Below are positions 15,044 to 16,659 of a stretch of DNA of 16,659 nucleotides, piece after piece (the first letter of the stretch is position 1; each line of letters starts with the position of its first letter). The notes below the pieces were generated by a model. It was not told where the DNA came from, did not search any database, and worked only from the letters and a program-made list of their open reading frames with translations. The position numbers and the translations under genes are program-made. This stretch comes from Bacteroidota bacterium (GTDB lineage Bacteria > Bacteroidota > Bacteroidia > Chitinophagales > Chitinophagaceae): positions 1 through 16,659 of the forward strand of contig JAEYOL010000296.1 in NCBI GenBank assembly GCA_023411775.1, given 5' to 3'.

Positions 15044-15673
15044 ATGAAAACAATTACAATCAAAGGACAACTGAGGACCGGATTCGGGAAAGCCGCCACC
15101 CGCCAGCTCCGCTCTCAGGATCAAGTGCCGGGTGTAATTTACGGGGGTCCGCAGGAGATTAATTTTTCAGCTCCTGCTGCTGCATTCAAGCCTTTAGTAT
15201 ACACACCCAGCTTCCAGTTAGCGGAAGTAGAGGTAGATGGTAAGACACACAAATGCATTTTAAAAGATCTGCAGTTTGACAAGGTCACCGATCAGCTGAT
15301 CCACGTAGACCTGCTCGAGCTGGTTGAAGATAAAAAAGTGATCGCAACAATTCCCCTAAAGTATACCGGTGCCTCTATCGGCGTAAAGAACGGTGGTAAG
15401 TTTGTAGCGAAGATCAATTCACTTAAAGTAAAGACTTATCCCAAATACCTGAGGGAGCAGATCGAAGTTCCGATCGATGAACTTGATCTCAATGGTAATA
15501 TCAGGGTAGAAGATGTAAAAGTTGAGCATTACGATATACTCAACTCTCCTCGTATTCCCATCGCGTCTGTAGTGCTGACAAGGCAATTGAAACAGGAAGA
15601 AGCTGCTGCTCCGGCTGCCAAAGCTGCTCCTGGTGCCGCTCCAGCCGCAGCCGCTGCACCGGCGAAGAAATAA
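15044..15673 (+). CDS. rplY: 50S ribosomal protein L25 (general stress protein Ctc form)
   Basis: This 209-residue long (Ctc/TL5) form of L25 binds 5S rRNA in the large subunit. The N-terminal L25 domain covers about 1-92, with GKAATRQLRSQDQVPGVIYGG and CILKDLQFDKVTDQLIHVDLLEL. The C-terminal beta domain covers about 95-181 (KKVIATIPLKYTG, KVKTYPKYLREQIEVPIDEL). A low-complexity Ala/Pro/Lys tail (186-209) follows, as is common in Bacteroidota L25. It starts 69 bases after prs and ends at a strong terminator, so prs-rplY is probably one transcript or two overlapping ones. The ATG at 15044 begins the canonical MKTITIKGQLR. Confidence 0.95.
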   Translation: MKTITIKGQLRTGFGKAATRQLRSQDQVPGVIYGGPQEINFSAPAAAFKPLVYTPSFQLAEVEVDGKTHKCILKDLQFDKVTDQLIHVDLLELVEDKKVIATIPLKYTGASIGVKNGGKFVAKINSLKVKTYPKYLREQIEVPIDELDLNGNIRVEDVKVEHYDILNSPRIPIASVVLTRQLKQEEAAAPAAKAAPGAAPAAAAAPAKK

Positions 15674-15692
15674 TGCCCCGCAAGATATCATC

Positions 15693-15723
15693 AACCCGTT
15701 TCAACATCGAAACGGGTTTTTTT
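15693..15723 (+). terminator. Intrinsic terminator after rplY
   Basis: A perfect 10-bp stem, AACCCGTTTC (15693-15702) with GAAACGGGTT (15709-15718), encloses a six-base loop AACATC. It runs into seven T residues (15717-15723). It lies 20 bases after the rplY stop and separates rplY from pth. Confidence 0.92.
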
Positions 15724-15790
15724 ATGCGTTAATGCGATATTTGAATTGATATAGATCACGAGAATAATAATCCTGTTTAGAAAGGAAGTC

Positions 15791-16366
15791 ATGAAATTTC
15801 TGATTGTTGGTTTGGGAAATATCGGTAATGAATACGCACACACCAGGCATAATATCGGTTTTGATGTGGTGAATGCGTTTGTTCATAAACACGGAGGCCA
15901 ATTCGGTACCGACCGCCTGGCTTATATGGCCACCGTGAGGTGGAAGTCCCGCAGCTTTGTGTGCATTTGTCCCACTACTTATATGAACCTGAGTGGTAAG
16001 GCCGTCAGGTACTGGTTCGATAAAGAAAAGATAGCTATTGAGAACTTATTGGTGATCCTGGATGATGTGGCATTACCCCTGGACAAACTGAGACTTCGCC
16101 CCGGTGGCAGCGATGGTGGACATAACGGTCTAAAGAGTATCCAGGAAGCCTTGGGTTCCGTGGAGTATCCCCGTTTACGCTTTGGCATTGGTAATAATTA
16201 TCCCAAAGGAATGCAGTCTGATTTTGTACTTGGGAAATGGACAAAAGAGGAGGAACCCCTGGTAAAGCAAAAGATAGAAAAGTCCGTGGAAGTGATCGAA
16301 AGCTTTGCTACCCAGGGCATCAGCTTTGCCATGAACCAGGTAAATAATCAGCGGTTTTCGCTATGA
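15791..16366 (+). CDS. pth: Peptidyl-tRNA hydrolase
   Basis: The enzyme cleaves peptides from prematurely released peptidyl-tRNA in the cytoplasm and recycles the tRNA. The 191-residue length is normal. All hallmark segments are present: VGLGN-GNEY--TRHNIGF with Asn10 and catalytic His20, PTTYMNLSG with Asn66, ILDDVALPL with Asp91 (aligning to the catalytic Asp), RPGGSDGGHNGLKSI with Asn112, and RLRFGIG. AGGAAG lies just upstream of ATG 15791, more like a ribosome-binding site than is usual in this phylum. The gene follows the rplY terminator, so it needs its own promoter in 15724-15790. I see no strong one there. Confidence 0.97.
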   Translation: MKFLIVGLGNIGNEYAHTRHNIGFDVVNAFVHKHGGQFGTDRLAYMATVRWKSRSFVCICPTTYMNLSGKAVRYWFDKEKIAIENLLVILDDVALPLDKLRLRPGGSDGGHNGLKSIQEALGSVEYPRLRFGIGNNYPKGMQSDFVLGKWTKEEEPLVKQKIEKSVEVIESFATQGISFAMNQVNNQRFSL

Positions 16367-16508
16367 TAAGTCATATTGATTACTTATTTTAGCAGCCCGA
16401 CCCTAAGATGCGTTTAAACTCCACATCCTATTGAAGACAGGAATATATATGGGATCAACAGTCCTTGGAGTAGTATCCGATGTATTTTAACAACAACCAT
16501 CCAGATTT

Positions 16509-16659
16509 ATGAAGATTTTTTGTGTAGGGCGCAATTTTGCCGCCCATGCTGATGAGCTAGGAAATAATATTCCCGACGAGCCAGTGATTTTCATGAAGCC
16601 TAAGAGTGCATTGCTTCAACCTCATTCCCCATTTTACTATCCTGAATTTACTAACGAGC
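16509..16659 (+). CDS. Fumarylacetoacetate hydrolase family protein, N-terminal part (runs off window)
   Basis: Fifty codons are visible from ATG 16509. The residues MKIFCVGRNFAAHADELGN, PDEPVIFMKPKSALL and the following Gln-Pro match the N-terminus of short FAH-family enzymes (GRNYxxHxxEL, then PxxPxxFxKPxsal). Such enzymes act as metal-dependent hydrolases, decarboxylases or isomerases on 2-oxo acids such as acylpyruvates. The Glu-rich metal site lies beyond the window, so the substrate cannot be assigned. The gene begins 142 bases after pth. That gap shows no terminator or convincing promoter. Confidence 0.85.
   Translation, partial: MKIFCVGRNFAAHADELGNNIPDEPVIFMKPKSALLQPHSPFYYPEFTNE

Noticed and set aside
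16367..16508. Promoter for the FAH-family gene (TTG 16465-16467 with TATTTTAA 16483-16490)
   Set aside because: The spacer is only 15 bases and the -7 box is poor, so it falls below what I would annotate.

Overview
The window comes from a Bacteroidota chromosome, most likely a member of the Chitinophagaceae or a close relative. Evidence is the two SusC/SusD pairs carrying the LQEVVVTALG segment, lipoprotein signal peptides ending in Cys, promoter candidates of the TTTG / TAnnTTTG type instead of -35/-10 boxes, a DUF3467 gene, and a Prs-L25-Pth gene order. No rRNA, tRNA or CRISPR array was seen.

Region 1 (1-517) is the C-terminal end of an outer-membrane beta-barrel protein. Region 2 (about 547-5520) is an operon of susC1 and susD1, with a long leader and a strong terminator. 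Region 3 (about 5621-11772) is a second, separately promoted operon: susC2, susD2 and a third outer-membrane lipoprotein gene. The two operons have very different coding bodies but share a block of about 60 bp upstream (A-tract, TTGACGCAGCAA, then GGTGTCT at identical spacing). Neither has a glycoside hydrolase, protease or regulator beside it, so the substrates cannot be read from context.

Region 4 (11680-12087) is a non-coding stretch with two terminator hairpins and a possible small RNA. Region 5 (12088-13614) has a DUF3467 gene and a convergent radC gene. Between them lies a compact cassette: a four-helix-bundle (S23/IVS-type) gene bracketed by two arrays of degenerate 7-bp repeats in opposite orientation. 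The N-terminus of that gene appears frame-disrupted. This cassette is the most unusual structure in the window.

Region 6 (13709-16659) is housekeeping: a small one-helix membrane protein, prs (PRPP synthase), rplY/ctc (ribosomal protein L25) with a clear terminator, pth (peptidyl-tRNA hydrolase), and the start of a fumarylacetoacetate-hydrolase-family gene that runs off the window.
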